A model generated the notes under the pieces. It was given only the letters and a program-made list of their open reading frames with translations. It did not search any database and was not told the origin of the DNA. A stretch of DNA of 64,000 nucleotides from Cyanobium sp. WAJ14-Wanaka (GTDB taxonomy: Bacteria; Cyanobacteriota; Cyanobacteriia; PCC-6307; Cyanobiaceae), in the NCBI RefSeq assembly GCF_024345375.1, contig NZ_JAGQAZ010000001.1, positions 806,001-870,000 on the forward strand. The letters run 5' to 3'. Both the position numbers and the translations under genes were made by a program. This document shows, one piece after another, positions 1 to 8,539 of the stretch. The first letter of the stretch is position 1. The number at the start of each line of letters is the position of its first letter.

Positions 1-1
1 T

Positions 2-898
2 ACCTTCTATGAATTTGTAAAAGCCCTCAAGGAGTGTGGCTACCAGTGGCTGCTGGTGCAGGAGCACAGCGTCGAGAACCTAGATGGCTCATGCCTCAGC
101 CATGGCCAAAAATATCTGCCAAACCAACTGGTGGCCCGCAACTCAAGCGGCGAAACCATAACCATCCTGGCCCTCATTAAGACCCAGGGTTCCGATACCA
201 AACTGGTGGGTCAAATGCAGCCCTGCTATGAGGCAATCGGGCTGGGGCGCCAGGCGCTGGCGGGCGTAATGGTCCCGTCGCTTGTTTCCCAGATTGCCGA
301 TGGAGAGAATGGCGGCGTGATGATGAACGAATTTCCATCGGCCTACATCCAGGCAAACCAAACCATCGCCGCCCGGGCAAAAGATGGGGCCTCTGGCGGG
401 GCATCTAGCCAGTCAACCGTTGCAATCAATGGCAGTGAATATCTGGAGCTGTTGGAGCAAAGCGGTATCAAGCCAACTGACTACCCAATGATTCAGCCAG
501 TTCACCAACACAAGCTTTGGCAAAAGGTTGGCAACCAAGCCCCCCAGCCGGCACCGCAGCAGGCCACAGAAGCTGCTATTGCTGAATTACAGGCCACTGA
601 CCACACCTTTTCGATGGCTGGGGCCTCCTGGACCAACAACCTCAGCTGGGTTGAGGGCTACGCCAATGTGCTCGAACCGATGAACCAACTCAGTGCCGAA
701 TTCCACCAGGTATTTGATCCCCTCGTGGCGAAGGATCCAGCAATAACCAAAAGCCCCCAATACCAGGAGGCGCTATTGCACCTACTGCTGTTGGAAACCA
801 GCTGTTTCCGCTATTGGGGGCAGGGGGCCTGGACCGACTACGCCAGCGAAATCCACCGCAGGGGTTCTGCCCTAATCGGCCTAGCTAAACAAAACTAG
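2..898 (+). CDS. Glycoside hydrolase family 57-like protein, C-terminal part
   Basis: The reading frame is open from the window edge, so the true start lies upstream; only about 298 C-terminal residues are present. The stretch FVKALKECGYQWLLVQEHSV near the edge resembles the late part of the catalytic barrel of cyanobacterial GH57 (alpha-amylase/branching-enzyme-like) proteins. A Gln/Pro/Ala-rich segment and a helical C-terminal domain rich in Leu and Trp follow. No catalytic residue can be assigned from this fragment. The stop codon sits in a CTAG shared with the convergent next gene. The family call comes from recognising the sequence pattern, so it is moderate; substrate unknown. Confidence 0.6.
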   Translation, partial: TFYEFVKALKECGYQWLLVQEHSVENLDGSCLSHGQKYLPNQLVARNSSGETITILALIKTQGSDTKLVGQMQPCYEAIGLGRQALAGVMVPSLVSQIADGENGGVMMNEFPSAYIQANQTIAARAKDGASGGASSQSTVAINGSEYLELLEQSGIKPTDYPMIQPVHQHKLWQKVGNQAPQPAPQQATEAAIAELQATDHTFSMAGASWTNNLSWVEGYANVLEPMNQLSAEFHQVFDPLVAKDPAITKSPQYQEALLHLLLLETSCFRYWGQGAWTDYASEIHRRGSALIGLAKQN

Positions 899-1284
899 GG
901 CCAGTCAACAAAACTCACCGGCTCGTATTTAGCCACCGAAATACGCCAGGCCCTGGGGCTGAGGGCCCTGAGGCTGGCCAGGAAGGTTTCGGTATCGCCG
1001 CCTGATACCCATTGGGCCTTGATCACGGGAAGCTGCTCACTCATCAGCTCCATCGGCATTTCCACCAGCAGCAGGCTGGCATCACCGGCGGCCCGCCGTA
1101 GGGGGCCCTCGTCGCTACGTTGCCAGAGGCGCAACAGCAGCTCCAGGGCTAGGCCACGACCCTTCTCGCCAGGGTCGGTGGCGGTGGCTGCATCTGCGGA
1201 TTGGGTTTTGCCCGCCAGGGGTAGGGCCCGCTTACCGGAAAACTCGACCAGCGCCAAGGCAATGAGATAGGGAGCATCGGCCAT
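895..1284 (-). CDS. Conserved hypothetical protein
   Basis: A protein of about 129 residues starting at the ATG at 1284 (MADAPYLIAL); a GTG at 1311 would add nine residues. The N-terminal half has a hydrophobic strand followed by a Lys/Ala/Gly-rich stretch; the C-terminal half has strand-helix character (LLLVEMPMEL) and ends in VDWP. No signal peptide or membrane segment is seen. It converges on the GH57 gene, the two stops overlapping in one palindromic CTAG. I do not recognise a characterised family; it looks like a small soluble cyanobacterial protein. Confidence 0.6.
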   Translation of the reverse strand: MADAPYLIALALVEFSGKRALPLAGKTQSADAATATDPGEKGRGLALELLLRLWQRSDEGPLRRAAGDASLLLVEMPMELMSEQLPVIKAQWVSGGDTETFLASLRALSPRAWRISVAKYEPVSFVDWP

Positions 1285-1343
1285 TGTTTGGTTAGGTCGC
1301 AACGCTCCCACCTTGCAGCAGCAATGGCCCTAATCTGCTTTCC

Positions 1344-1631
1344 ATGAAGGCGCTTCCAGGCAAAACAAGGCCCAGGTGGCTGGTACTCGGCGGCCAGATT
1401 GCCGCGGGAGCAGTGCTGATTTCCCTGGTGGTCAGTGCACTGCCGGCGTTGCTGTTCATGTCGTTGGTGATGGCCCTATTGCTCATCCCCGTATTGCGCC
1501 AACTAAGGAAAGAGGCCAGGCGAGCAGGCATCGATTTGGATGCCCCAGCCCGGGAGCAGATGATTGATGTCACCCCGCTACACCGACGCATCGAAAGGGA
1601 TTTCTGGGCTTTTCGTAGGCGCTGGCGCTGA
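1344..1631 (+). CDS. Small membrane protein, two predicted helices
   Basis: A 95-residue protein with a basic N-terminus, a hydrophobic hairpin at about residues 13-50 (two membrane segments), then a basic amphipathic tail ending in ERDFWAFRRRWR. This layout is typical of small inner or thylakoid membrane proteins. It lies 5 bases before peptide deformylase in the same direction and is probably cotranscribed with it. No function can be inferred from sequence alone. Confidence 0.55.
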   Translation: MKALPGKTRPRWLVLGGQIAAGAVLISLVVSALPALLFMSLVMALLLIPVLRQLRKEARRAGIDLDAPAREQMIDVTPLHRRIERDFWAFRRRWR

Positions 1632-1636
1632 TCGCC

Positions 1637-2197
1637 ATGGCCATAAGAGAAGTATTGCGGATGGGAAATCCGCTGCTGCGCCAGATAGCCGAGCCCGTTG
1701 AAAATCCCCTTGCGGCTGATATCCAGCAGTTGATCACGGATCTTCGGGAGACGATGCAGGCCAGGAGTGGCGCAGGGCTCTGCGCACCACAAATTGGCAT
1801 CTCCAAACGGGTTCTGATCTATGGCAATGGAGCCCCCAATCCCCGCTATCCGGACGCGGGGATAATTCAGGAAACGGTACTAATTAACCCCATACTCACA
1901 GCGATATGCACCGGGCAGCAAACTGAATCTGAGATGCAAACCGGCTGGGAAGGCTGCCTGAGCGTGCCTGGGCTAAGGGGCGAAGTGCAACGTTGGCGGC
2001 GTTTACGCCTGCAGGCATGCAACGCGAACGGGCAGGAAATTGATCGAATTTTGGAGGGCTTCGAGGCGAGGGTTGTGCAGCACGAGTGCGACCACTTGGA
2101 TGGCATTCTCTTCCCTGATCGCTTGATTTCGCCAACCCGAATTGGCTACATTGAAGAACTAGTTTTGTCGGGACAAATCCCAGCCGTACCAGCCTGA
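1637..2197 (+). CDS. def: Peptide deformylase
   Basis: Removes the formyl group from the N-terminal Met of new proteins, using a bound metal. All three family motifs are present in order: motif I GAGLCAPQ at residues 45-52, motif II EGCLS at 105-109 (metal-binding Cys), and motif III HECDH at 149-153 (two metal-binding His and catalytic Glu). The fifth position of motif I is Cys where Ala is usual; this is unlikely to prevent activity. The length of 186 residues fits a type I enzyme. It starts at ATG 1637, directly after a small membrane protein, and is followed two bases later by the Kir-like gene. Confidence 0.95.
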   Translation: MAIREVLRMGNPLLRQIAEPVENPLAADIQQLITDLRETMQARSGAGLCAPQIGISKRVLIYGNGAPNPRYPDAGIIQETVLINPILTAICTGQQTESEMQTGWEGCLSVPGLRGEVQRWRRLRLQACNANGQEIDRILEGFEARVVQHECDHLDGILFPDRLISPTRIGYIEELVLSGQIPAVPA

Positions 2198-2199
2198 AT

Positions 2200-3075
2200 A
2201 TGTTCAATTTAAACCGCCGCAGGATTCAGCAAAACCACCAACACACCCCCTGGCACGAGCTTTGGCGCCAACCCCTTGCCGCCCTAATCAGGATGCCCTG
2301 GGCCGTATTTTTCGGCACCATGGTATTGATCTATATTTCCGAAATACTAATTTTTGCCCTGATTTTTAGCCTCGATGCTTCAAATATCAAGGGCGATCCA
2401 GTCATGGGTATTCCCCGGCCAATTTCATTTGCCGTAGGGGCATTTTTCGCCAATACCTTCGACGACCTATCCCCAAATTCACCCTTCGTCTACGGCGTGG
2501 CAGTGCTGGATCTGATCGCGGGTCTGGTCACACTCTCAACCCTTACAGCCGTTGTCTTCTCCAGGTTGAGCAGCAATGAAATGCCGTTAATTTTTAGTCG
2601 CCATCTCTGCATCAGCAACACCCAAAATGGTCACCTCTTTTGCAGGTTTGTGACAAGCGATAAAAGCCAATGGCTCAATGTTAACTATTCCCTCAGCCTT
2701 ATCTACGACGACGAGCCGGAGTCCGGCCTGTGGCAGAGGCGAATCGTGCCCCTTTCAATCCTCAATCAGGGAACGCCCCAACTAAGCCAAACCGCAACAC
2801 TCACCCATCAGCTTGATGAGCAAAGCCCGATCTTCCTGATGGGGATTGAGGAGCTCCAAAGGCGCAATGCCGTGATCATGCCGCTGGTGGAAGGCATCGA
2901 CGAAAGCACCGGCTCAGGCCTGCTGCAAACCCACCTATATTCAATCAAGGATGTGCTAACTGGCTACAGATATGGAGATCTTGTTAGCACGGACAAGCGG
3001 GGTCAAAGGCACTTAAATATTCAAAAGCTTAACAACATTGAGACCGTTGGCGGCGCCACACAGATCACTGGCTAA
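2200..3075 (+). CDS. Inward-rectifier (Kir/KirBac)-like membrane protein with degenerate pore
   Basis: The layout matches bacterial Kir channels: a short amphipathic N-terminus, a first membrane helix at about 33-57, a pore loop near 75-95, a second helix at about 98-121, and a C-terminal beta-rich cytoplasmic domain (130-291). Kir-like landmarks include PLIFSRH after the second helix, SPIFLMGIEEL, and the EGIDEST strand. The pore is odd: where a K+ channel has TVGYG followed by D-x-x-P, this protein has ANTFDDLSP at 84-92, so the selectivity filter is missing. It may conduct non-selectively, act only as a sensor, or be a non-conducting relative. It begins two bases after def. Confidence 0.7.
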   Translation: MFNLNRRRIQQNHQHTPWHELWRQPLAALIRMPWAVFFGTMVLIYISEILIFALIFSLDASNIKGDPVMGIPRPISFAVGAFFANTFDDLSPNSPFVYGVAVLDLIAGLVTLSTLTAVVFSRLSSNEMPLIFSRHLCISNTQNGHLFCRFVTSDKSQWLNVNYSLSLIYDDEPESGLWQRRIVPLSILNQGTPQLSQTATLTHQLDEQSPIFLMGIEELQRRNAVIMPLVEGIDESTGSGLLQTHLYSIKDVLTGYRYGDLVSTDKRGQRHLNIQKLNNIETVGGATQITG

Positions 3076-3122
3076 ATCACCCAGCAGCCATTAGCTTCCC
3101 AACAGTTGACTGGCTCGGGCCT

Positions 3123-4439
3123 GTGGTTTTGCTGCTTCTGAGGGGATTGGTTGCGGGCATGGCAGCAGGAACCATTGCCACCTTTGCGGCACTGACCCTT
3201 TTGCCGGCAGACCACAAGGCTGCTGAAAATGGCAAAGTCTCGCCAGATGTTCAGGCCCTCAGCGGGCTTAGGCAAACAGCTGACGGCGCTGCGGTTGGTG
3301 CACTGGCAGGGCTGCTTTTAGCCACCGCGGCCCAGGGGCGACGGCGGCGCGCCCCGTGGCAAGGCTGGCGACAGTTTGTGGTGGTGCGCAAGCAGCGCGA
3401 GAGCGCCGAGATCACATCATTTGAATTGCGCCCGGTTGGGGGAGGGCCACTGCCGAAGTTTCTGCCCGGCCAATTCCTCACTCTTCAGCTCCCAATCCCA
3501 GGGATGGCCAAGCCGGTGGTGCGCACCTATTCGCTTTCCGATTTTCCAAGCGAGGGGAAGGCCCCAGATCACTACCGGATTTCAGTCAAAAGGGAGCCCG
3601 CCCCCAAGGGGCTCGATGTGGCGCCGGGGCTGGGCTCCAATTTTCTGCACGACCATGGGCAGGAGGGCAGCAAGCTGAACATTCGGCCCCCCGCCGGCAG
3701 CTTTGTGCTCGACACCGAAAGCACTGAACCGGTAGTGCTGGTCAGCAATGGCGTAGGCATCACACCGATGCTGGCCATGGTGAAAGCAGCCCTTAGCTCC
3801 GGCAGCCAAAGGCCCATTTGGTTTCTGCACGGCTGCCGCAACAGTGAATATCACTCCTTCCAAACTGAAATCGCCGACCTGGCCCGCAGCCACAACAACC
3901 TGCAGGTGCACGTGGCCTACAGCCGCCCGTTGCCAAGCGATGGGGGCTGCTATCAGAGCCAGGGCTACATAGACGGAGCCCTGATAAGTGGCCTAATTAA
4001 GGGCCCGGCCTCCTATTACCTCTGCGGATCACCGGCCTTCATGGACAGCTTGGTGATGGCGCTCCAACAGGCTGGAGTTGGCCAGGGGGCGATTCGTTTT
4101 GAGAGCTTCAGCCAGGCCCCCCGCGTTTCCCCAAGCACTGGAGCTGGTGCAGAAGGCAGCACCGCGCCCGTGGCCTCCTCTGCTGTTCGCTTCTGTCGCA
4201 GCAACACCACCGCCACCTGGAGCAACAACAATCCTGAGCAAAGCCTGCTGGAACTGGCGGAGGCCTCCGGACTGCAGCCTGCCTTTGCCTGCAGGGCCGG
4301 GGTATGCGGAACCTGCATCACCCGGGTGAAAAGCGGCTCGATCAACTACCTGGCTGAGCCCACGGCCGAGGTTGCCCCTGGCTCGGCATTGATCTGCATC
4401 GCCAGGCCCGCCAGCGAAACCCTGGAACTCGAGCAATGA
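3123..4439 (+). CDS. Membrane-anchored ferredoxin-fused flavin oxidoreductase
   Basis: A three-part electron-transfer protein. Residues 1-70 carry two hydrophobic segments that should anchor it in a membrane. The middle is a ferredoxin-NADP reductase-type module with the flavin motif RTYS, the nucleotide-binding stretch VVLVSNGVGITPMLAM and the terminal YLCGSPAFM signature. The C-terminus is a plant-type 2Fe-2S ferredoxin with ligands at about C390, C395, C398 and C425. Electrons should pass from NAD(P)H through flavin to the cluster; the acceptor is unknown. The start is a GTG at 3123; an ATG at 3159 would shorten the first helix. It resembles dioxygenase reductases and Hcr-type proteins, but no partner oxygenase is nearby. 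Confidence 0.8.
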   Translation: MVLLLLRGLVAGMAAGTIATFAALTLLPADHKAAENGKVSPDVQALSGLRQTADGAAVGALAGLLLATAAQGRRRRAPWQGWRQFVVVRKQRESAEITSFELRPVGGGPLPKFLPGQFLTLQLPIPGMAKPVVRTYSLSDFPSEGKAPDHYRISVKREPAPKGLDVAPGLGSNFLHDHGQEGSKLNIRPPAGSFVLDTESTEPVVLVSNGVGITPMLAMVKAALSSGSQRPIWFLHGCRNSEYHSFQTEIADLARSHNNLQVHVAYSRPLPSDGGCYQSQGYIDGALISGLIKGPASYYLCGSPAFMDSLVMALQQAGVGQGAIRFESFSQAPRVSPSTGAGAEGSTAPVASSAVRFCRSNTTATWSNNNPEQSLLELAEASGLQPAFACRAGVCGTCITRVKSGSINYLAEPTAEVAPGSALICIARPASETLELEQ

Positions 4440-4531
4440 CATCGACAAAAGACGATCTGTTGACCACCTAGGCCAGATCGACAATCCTCAGCAAAGAACT
4501 TCCCCCTCAGCCAAACCCCACCGAATTCAGC

Positions 4532-5245
4532 ATGGAAAGCGCCGATTGGCTAACGATCCTGCACCCCGCCCTGGCGGTGGTGTTGATCTATCCCTTAATT
4601 GGCATGGTGGTGCGCCTAGGGGTGCAAACCAGGCAGCGACGAATGGGCGAAAGCAATATTGCAAGAACCAGTGGCAGTGAACACACCGACCTGGGCCGCT
4701 GGCTCTCGGCCGGGGTGGTGATTGTTGTTTTGATCGCCCTGGTGGCGGCGATCGTTACCAAAAATCCCCTCAGTGCCTTCAGCGGTGGCTGGGCGCGGGG
4801 TCTGCAGCTACTGATGGTGCTGCTGGGCACCAGCATCTCCCTGGTGGCGTTGTGGCAGGCCACCAGCAAATCGCTACGCCTGCTGTTTTCCCTGTTGACC
4901 TGGCTGGGGGTGATCGGCCTGGGGGCCCAACCCGAAGTGTGGAGAGTCAGCGATAATCCCTTCGATCCGATGTTCTGGACGTCCCATTACTGGGCAGGGG
5001 TTGGCGTGACGGGTCTGATGCTGTTTTCGCTGGGGGCAAGGCCTGAGATTTTGCGTCAGCTGCGTTGGCGCCGGATCCATGTGGCAGCCAATCTTCTGGC
5101 GGCAGTGCTGTTCAGCATTCAGGGGATCACCGGCACCAGGGATCTGCTGCAGATTCCCCCGGGCTGGCAGTTAGCAACTATCTATCAGTGCAATTTCGAC
5201 ACCCTGAAATGTCCGCCCCTGGCCAGCCAGCCCCCCGCCCCTTGA
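4532..5245 (+). CDS. DUF4079 family membrane protein
   Basis: A 237-residue protein with about six membrane segments. The N-terminal HPALAVVLIYPLIGMVVRLG and the following basic loop (QTRQRRMGE) are characteristic of the cyanobacterial and chloroplast DUF4079 family. It also has a second half with SHYWAGVGVTGLMLFSLG and a short polar C-terminus with two Cys. The family is mostly found in oxygenic phototrophs and has no established biochemical role. Its 3' end overlaps the next transporter gene by 37 bases, so the two are probably cotranscribed. Confidence 0.75.
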   Translation: MESADWLTILHPALAVVLIYPLIGMVVRLGVQTRQRRMGESNIARTSGSEHTDLGRWLSAGVVIVVLIALVAAIVTKNPLSAFSGGWARGLQLLMVLLGTSISLVALWQATSKSLRLLFSLLTWLGVIGLGAQPEVWRVSDNPFDPMFWTSHYWAGVGVTGLMLFSLGARPEILRQLRWRRIHVAANLLAAVLFSIQGITGTRDLLQIPPGWQLATIYQCNFDTLKCPPLASQPPAP

Positions 5246-6210
5246 AAGAAGGGCTGGGGCTCATGGCCCTGTTCATTCTTCTTAGAGGCAGTGACAGCAC
5301 CCTGTTGAAGTTTTTGCAGCAGACGGGCGAAGCAACCCACGCCGCCGGGGGCCCTGAAGCGATCAGTTTCTGCAACGTGTTCTTTTTCTCGAGCCTGGTT
5401 ACTGGATTAGTGCTGCTGCTGGCCAACCGTCAGAACGTTCAAAGCCAATTACCGCTGCTGAGCCACCAGAACAGGTGGCTATTGGTTTTGCAGAGCTTCA
5501 GCGGCTTCTTTTTGGGCCCAATGGCATTTTTCCTTGCCTTGGCCCGCCTCACGGTGGTGCAACAGACCCTGCTTTTTAGCCTGACGGTGCCAGCTACGGC
5601 GCTGTTAGCCCGACTACTGCTGAAGGAGCCCCTACCCCGCACCTTTGCCCCCAGCGTTGTGCTCCTTTCCACCGGCCTTCTGCTGGCCATGCACCCCGCC
5701 ATGGCTGGCGCCATGGCTGCGCCAGTAGATGCCCATCTCGACCCTCGCGGCCTGTTCTGGGCCCTACTGGGAGTTGGGGCTTTTGGGTTCAGCAGCGTGG
5801 TGAACCGACTCACCGGCCAGAGGGGTCTGGGGGTTGGTTTCACGGTAGGCATCTCCAGCCTGGCCGCCTCGGTGGCCTTTGCCGTGATTGCCCTGCTGTT
5901 ATTTGGCCCCAGCCACTTTATTTACCTGCGCAGTTGGTGGGTCCTTGGGGTGATCGGCGGCTACGCCCTAGTGATCAGCCTGGGAAGCCAATGGAGCCTG
6001 ATGCAGTGCTACAGGCGACTGAGCGTGGTGCAGGTATCTCTCTGGGCATCGCTCACGATCGTGGTCTCGCTGGCCGAGGCCCATCTGGTGCTGGATGAAC
6101 CCCTGCACTGGCCGGCGCTGGTTGGCGCGGCCCTAATTCTGGTGGCCATCGGTCTGCAGCCCTGGAATTCAAGGGTCCATGGCGATGACAGACCAGGCCA
6201 AGCTCCCTAG
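5209..6210 (+). CDS. EamA/DMT-family transporter
   Basis: A 333-residue polytopic protein with about ten hydrophobic segments in two tandem EamA-like halves, the layout of drug/metabolite transporters. Landmarks are FLALARLTVVQQTLLFSLTVPATA at the end of the first half and a matching SVVQVSLWASLTIVVSLAEA in the second. The frame extends upstream to 5065, but those residues are hydrophilic and overlap DUF4079, so I take ATG 5209 (MSAPGQPAPR). Substrate unknown; family members export amino acids, nucleosides or sugars. Confidence 0.75.
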   Translation: MSAPGQPAPRPLKEGLGLMALFILLRGSDSTLLKFLQQTGEATHAAGGPEAISFCNVFFFSSLVTGLVLLLANRQNVQSQLPLLSHQNRWLLVLQSFSGFFLGPMAFFLALARLTVVQQTLLFSLTVPATALLARLLLKEPLPRTFAPSVVLLSTGLLLAMHPAMAGAMAAPVDAHLDPRGLFWALLGVGAFGFSSVVNRLTGQRGLGVGFTVGISSLAASVAFAVIALLLFGPSHFIYLRSWWVLGVIGGYALVISLGSQWSLMQCYRRLSVVQVSLWASLTIVVSLAEAHLVLDEPLHWPALVGAALILVAIGLQPWNSRVHGDDRPGQAP

Positions 6211-6242
6211 GGTCGAATTGGTCAAAAATTTCCAACCAGTCA

Positions 6243-6698
6243 ATGTTCAAGGCATCCGCACTGCTCGTACTGAGCCTGGGAATTGCAACAGCAGTACCTA
6301 ACGCCCAAGCCGCCAGCCCCCTTACCGGTGAGCTGATCGCCTCTGCCCAGAGCAAGGCAATCTCCTTCCAAAAGGCCGAGGCGCCCGTAACCGGCAGCTT
6401 CAGCGTGGAGAAGAAAGGAGACAAGACAACTCTGGTCTTCAGCAAGGATTTCAGCACCAACCCCCAGGCCCCTGCCCTGCAGGTGATTCTGGTGAAATCA
6501 GCCACTCCCTTGAAGGCCCTTAAGGCCCCCCATTACCCCCTCACCCCTGGCTCCTACACCCAGGTGGCAGCCCTCAAGAGTGCCAAGGGCCCCCAGACCT
6601 ACACCCTGCCCGCAGGCGTGGATGTAAAGGCCTACGGCTCGGTTCTGATTTGGTGCAAGGTTGCCAACGCCACCATGGCCTGGGCACCCCTTAAGTAA
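6243..6698 (+). CDS. Secreted DM13-domain protein
   Basis: A 151-residue protein with a signal peptide (residues 1-23, ending AQA). The mature part fits a DM13 domain: a beta-sandwich-like run with VTGSFSVEK and LVFSKDFST, and the hallmark Cys in SVLIWCKVANATMAWAPLK at the C-terminus. DM13 domains are thought to take part in electron transfer or redox chemistry outside the cytoplasm. A strong hairpin follows the stop codon, so it is probably a single-gene unit. Confidence 0.75.
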   Translation: MFKASALLVLSLGIATAVPNAQAASPLTGELIASAQSKAISFQKAEAPVTGSFSVEKKGDKTTLVFSKDFSTNPQAPALQVILVKSATPLKALKAPHYPLTPGSYTQVAALKSAKGPQTYTLPAGVDVKAYGSVLIWCKVANATMAWAPLK

Positions 6699-6720
6699 AT
6701 AAGAACCCCCAATTAAATCT

Positions 6721-6750
6721 GCTGGGGGCCCTTGGGGTCCCCAGCTTTAT
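6721..6750 (+). terminator. Rho-independent terminator after the DM13 gene
   Basis: A GC-rich inverted repeat (GCTGGGG at 6721-6727 pairing with CCCCAGC at 6739-6745) is followed by TTTAT. It lies 23 bases after the DM13 stop and before the corA start. Confidence 0.65.
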
Positions 6751-6802
6751 CAACCAGCTGAATATCTGCAGCTAAGCAAGGAATGCAGAAACGACGGAAA
6801 CC

Positions 6803-7915
6803 ATGACCCAATTCCGTCCGACACCAGGAAGCCTGGCATCTCGAAGGCTGGAAGAACGACCAGGCACCCTGCCAAGCCACCTGGCAGTATCAGGGGGATT
6901 GGCGCCAACCAAAATATCAGTTCTAGTTCTGGATGTGCAGGGGGCAAAACAAAAGGCCCTCGACAATCTGGAGCAATTAGATCAACTCCTCCAGGCAGAT
7001 GCTCCGCTCTGGATCCGCGTTAATGGGCACGGCCAGCCAGAATTGATTGAAGAACTATTTAAGCGATGCAATATCCCCAAAGTATTTCTACCTCTGGCCC
7101 TTGAAACACCCCAATCTCCAAGGCTGGATTCCTTTGCGGACGTGGTAGCCCTAGTGGTGCATCGCCTAAATCTAACCGACAAGGCGCTAAACCTTGTCAG
7201 CGACCAGGTGAGCATCTTGCTTACCCATCGACTGCTGATATCCATAGAGGAGGTGGCCACTCAAGATGGCTTTAACTCGCTCACATCCTGGCTGTTACAC
7301 GAACACCCAAATGCGGCAGACGAAGAACTGGATGATCTGTTGCACTACATGGTCGACACGCTTCTAGATGGCATATTTCCGATGCTGGAGCAGTTGGCAA
7401 GCCGTCTTGACAGCCTGGAAGAGGCCGCACTGCGTGCACCCAGTCCGCAAATCCTCGGCCGTGCTTACCACTTAAGGGGCAACCTGCGCAGAATTCGCCA
7501 GCAGCTTTGGCCCCTGAGAAATCAGACCCTACTCTTTCTTAAGCAGAATCAACCATTGATGGGCCAGAAAAGCCTCAATGGCTTCCGGGAGATTGCGGAA
7601 AATGTGGCTCAAATATTTGAAAGCTGTGAACTACTCAGGCACCAATGCGACGCCGTTACCAATACCCATATGGCGAGCACTGGTAATCGCATGAATCAGA
7701 TCATGAAGACACTTACCATAATCTCGGCAATATTCGCCCCAATCACCTTTTTAGCCGGGGTCTATGGCATGAACTTCGACAATATTCCTGAACTGCATTG
7801 GCGATATGGCTACTTCCTATGCCTGGCCCTGATGGCCACCGTAGCCACCATTCAAACCACCCTGTTGTGGAAACGGGGATGGTTCGAAGACTGGTCAAAC
7901 ACCCGTCGCCAGTAA
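6803..7915 (+). CDS. CorA-family magnesium/divalent cation transporter
   Basis: A 370-residue protein with a long cytoplasmic, mostly helical N-terminal part and two C-terminal membrane helices. The signature GMN lies at 322-324 in the context LAGVYGMNFDN, with the second helix following and a basic tail (LLWKRGWFEDW). Members form funnel-shaped pentamers that move Mg2+, or Co2+/Ni2+/Zn2+ in some subfamilies; the ion cannot be decided here. The start ATG at 6803 is favoured, though the first 30 residues are poorly conserved-looking. The VOC gene follows after six bases. Confidence 0.88.
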   Translation: MTQFRPTPGSLASRRLEERPGTLPSHLAVSGGLAPTKISVLVLDVQGAKQKALDNLEQLDQLLQADAPLWIRVNGHGQPELIEELFKRCNIPKVFLPLALETPQSPRLDSFADVVALVVHRLNLTDKALNLVSDQVSILLTHRLLISIEEVATQDGFNSLTSWLLHEHPNAADEELDDLLHYMVDTLLDGIFPMLEQLASRLDSLEEAALRAPSPQILGRAYHLRGNLRRIRQQLWPLRNQTLLFLKQNQPLMGQKSLNGFREIAENVAQIFESCELLRHQCDAVTNTHMASTGNRMNQIMKTLTIISAIFAPITFLAGVYGMNFDNIPELHWRYGYFLCLALMATVATIQTTLLWKRGWFEDWSNTRRQ

Positions 7916-7921
7916 TCAAAT

Positions 7922-8431
7922 ATGACCCTAGATCACATAAGTTTTGGCACTCAAGACATCGCCGCGACCCAGGCCTTCTACGAGGGACAACTGGGATTAC
8001 CGGTAATGATTCACGAGCGCATGTTGATGCAGGAGGGCGGCACGGTGGAGCACGTGTTTTTCGATTGCGGCGGCGACTGTGCCCTGGCCTTCATGCAATG
8101 GCAGCAGGTACCTGGGGTGCCAAGTGACTACGACACCGGCATCAACCGCGGCCTGGGGGTGCCAAACGGCACATTCCACTTCGCCTTCCGCTGTGCCTCC
8201 CTCGTCGGGCTGGAGGAGAGGCGGCTGGCACTCATCGCAGCAGGGGTGGTGGTGGGTGCTGTGCTGGATCTGGATCCCTATAGGTCATTCTTCCTTGAAG
8301 ATCCCGTAAATCGCCTTCGCTTGGAATACACCACTCGAGTGAGACAACCATTGGCGTCGGATCGAGATCCGGAACAACGGCAGTTTCCAGCCAGTCTGGC
8401 TCTGTTTGAACAGGCCGCAAAGCCTGGTTAA
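7922..8431 (+). CDS. VOC (glyoxalase/dioxygenase-fold) protein
   Basis: A 169-residue vicinal-oxygen-chelate protein. It begins with the typical LDHISFGTQDIAATQAFYEG module (His metal ligand at residue 5) and has a second half with FHFAFRC and an acidic strand, RLRLEY, that supplies the final Glu ligand. This fits a single-domain metal enzyme of the glyoxalase I/ring-cleaving dioxygenase superfamily. Which reaction it carries out cannot be told from sequence. It is cotranscribed with corA (six-base gap). Confidence 0.8.
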   Translation: MTLDHISFGTQDIAATQAFYEGQLGLPVMIHERMLMQEGGTVEHVFFDCGGDCALAFMQWQQVPGVPSDYDTGINRGLGVPNGTFHFAFRCASLVGLEERRLALIAAGVVVGAVLDLDPYRSFFLEDPVNRLRLEYTTRVRQPLASDRDPEQRQFPASLALFEQAAKPG

Positions 8432-8539
8432 ATCCAGTTCACTCACACCTAAAGCATCGGGAATGGATGCACCAGGGGGGGTCGCCATGACCAGCACCTA
8501 TTAAGTAATAATGAACCCCACAGTTTCTACCCAATTCGC

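Noticed and set aside
4453-4480. Inverted repeat CGATCTG/CAGATCG after the ferredoxin reductase gene
   Set aside because: The loop is 14 bases and no T-run follows, so it is weak as a terminator.
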